Origin: Acidobacteriota bacterium
GTDB taxonomy: Bacteria > Acidobacteriota > Terriglobia > Acidiferrales > UBA7541
NCBI GenBank assembly: GCA_003161495.1
Contig: PMOP01000384.1
Coordinates: 1-5,457, forward strand
DNA: 5,457 bases
Direction: 5' to 3'
A program made the position numbers and the translations under genes. Shown here in pieces: positions 4,658-5,457 of this stretch. The notes under the pieces are model-generated. The model worked only from the letters and a program-made list of their open reading frames with translations, ran no database searches and was not told the origin of the DNA. Each line of letters starts with the position of its first letter. Within the stretch, counting starts at the first letter, position 1.

Positions 4658-5457
4658 ATGAGAAAACGCGCGAGTACGATCACCTGGATTGCTGCCCTCT
4701 CGGGACTACTAATGTCGCCGGTCCTGATCCACGCGCAAATGCCCAGTCAGCAATCCGCGGCGGCAAAGGACAATGCTTCGGCGCCTAACGATCCCCACAA
4801 CTTGAACGGCATGTGGGAGTTTTTTGCAAACATTCCCGGCCAGGGCATTTACGCGACGCCCAGCAAAACTCCTCCGCCCATGACCCCCTGGGCAAAAGCA
4901 AAATACGATGAAGCCAAGCCCGGCTATGGCCCGAAAGCTCAGGCGGGCGGCAACGATCCGATTCTGAAATGCTTTCCTACCGGCATTCCGCGAATTATTT
5001 TCTTTCCCCAACCACTGGAGATTGTTCAGACGCCCGAAAGATTATTCATGTTCTTTGAGCGCGAGCATGAATGGCGCCAAATCTGGACCGACGGCCGCAG
5101 CCATCCCAAGAATATGGAGCCGACGTGGATGGGAGATTCGATCGGCAAGTGGGACGGAGACACGTTCGTCGTGGATACCGTCGGCCTGACGGAAAAAAGT
5201 TGGCTCGATTTTTACGGCGATCCGCACAGCGACGGCATGCACCTGATCGAGCGCTACCAGCGCGTCGATCACGATTCCTTGACGCTGCAGGTCATCGTCG
5301 AAGATCCCAAGGCCTACACGTCAACCTGGGTGGGCGATACGAAAACCTACAAATTGCTCAAGGGAAAGAAAGCCTACATGGACGAACTTCCCTGCATTCC
5401 GGAAGAAGAAGATTCATTTACCAATCGCATCCGAATGCCCGCGGCAGGAAAGAAGCC
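4658..5457 (+). CDS. Exported DGRSHP-motif protein, 3' end cut by the window (module copy 2, B')
   Basis: The frame is open from ATG 4658 to the last base, giving 266 complete codons without a stop. The signal peptide spans about 1-26 (MRKRAST, hydrophobic core, LIHA|Q), with signal peptidase I rather than lipoprotein cleavage. The mature protein carries HNLNGMWEFF (47-56), KCFPTGIPR (104-112), EIVQTP (121-126), WTDGRSHPKNMEPTW (143-157), GDSIGKWDGDTFVVDTVGL (159-177), WLD, GDPHSDGMHLIERY (187-200), VEDPKAY (214-220) and a late cysteine (C246, LPCIPEEEDSF). Residues 121-224 align without gaps to 102-205 of the paralogue at 3403-4119. An extra segment with IYATPSKTPPPMTPWAKAKYD near residues 64-84 resembles the PFTAYGAARF part of the paralogue but is longer. 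C105 and C246 match the paralogue's C85 and C223. GGGAG lies 10 bases before the ATG, a little far. It probably ends soon after the window edge. The function is unknown. Confidence 0.85.
   Translation, partial: MRKRASTITWIAALSGLLMSPVLIHAQMPSQQSAAAKDNASAPNDPHNLNGMWEFFANIPGQGIYATPSKTPPPMTPWAKAKYDEAKPGYGPKAQAGGNDPILKCFPTGIPRIIFFPQPLEIVQTPERLFMFFEREHEWRQIWTDGRSHPKNMEPTWMGDSIGKWDGDTFVVDTVGLTEKSWLDFYGDPHSDGMHLIERYQRVDHDSLTLQVIVEDPKAYTSTWVGDTKTYKLLKGKKAYMDELPCIPEEEDSFTNRIRMPAAGKK

Overview
The window looks like chromosomal DNA from an Acidobacteriota-type, fairly GC-rich Gram-negative bacterium. This is inferred from the gene content: an exported HutI-like amidohydrolase, DUF6152 proteins paired with DGRSHP-type exported proteins, and a REP-like repeat with an AGGCTGAAGCCT core. 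No rRNA or other taxonomic marker is present, so the assignment is a judgement from family distribution as I remember it. I see no tRNA, CRISPR array, insertion sequence or integrase. There is no gene-free stretch over 300 bases; the longest is about 158 bases.

The left part (1-1836) is a minus-strand pair, read right to left. An exported metal-dependent amidohydrolase (547-1836) is followed after 35 bases by a small exported SnoaL/DUF4440-like protein (44-511). The tight spacing and strong Shine-Dalgarno sites suggest one transcript. A perfect 18-base palindrome lies just past the end of the pair.

The intergenic region 1837-1994 separates divergent genes. It holds a 13-base palindrome that could be an operator, and two inverted copies of a 22-base REP-like element.

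The right part (1995-5457) is all plus strand. First comes a cytosolic member of the isocitrate lyase/PEP mutase superfamily (1995-2846) that lacks the lyase KKCGH/KRCGH loop. After a plausible sigma-70-type promoter come four genes encoding exported proteins in the order A-B-A'-B'. A and A' (2930-3367, 4183-4572) are DUF6152 proteins. B and B' (3403-4119, 4658 to beyond the end) are members of an uncharacterised family marked by a DGRSHP motif. This is a duplicated two-gene module. The conserved gene order suggests that each A protein works with its B protein in the periplasm or at a membrane surface.

The most interesting point is that both DUF6152 proteins are predicted to begin, after signal-peptide cleavage, with His-His-Gly and to carry an Asn-Pro-His motif about 25 residues later. 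This arrangement could bind a metal ion. The function of the module is not known to me.
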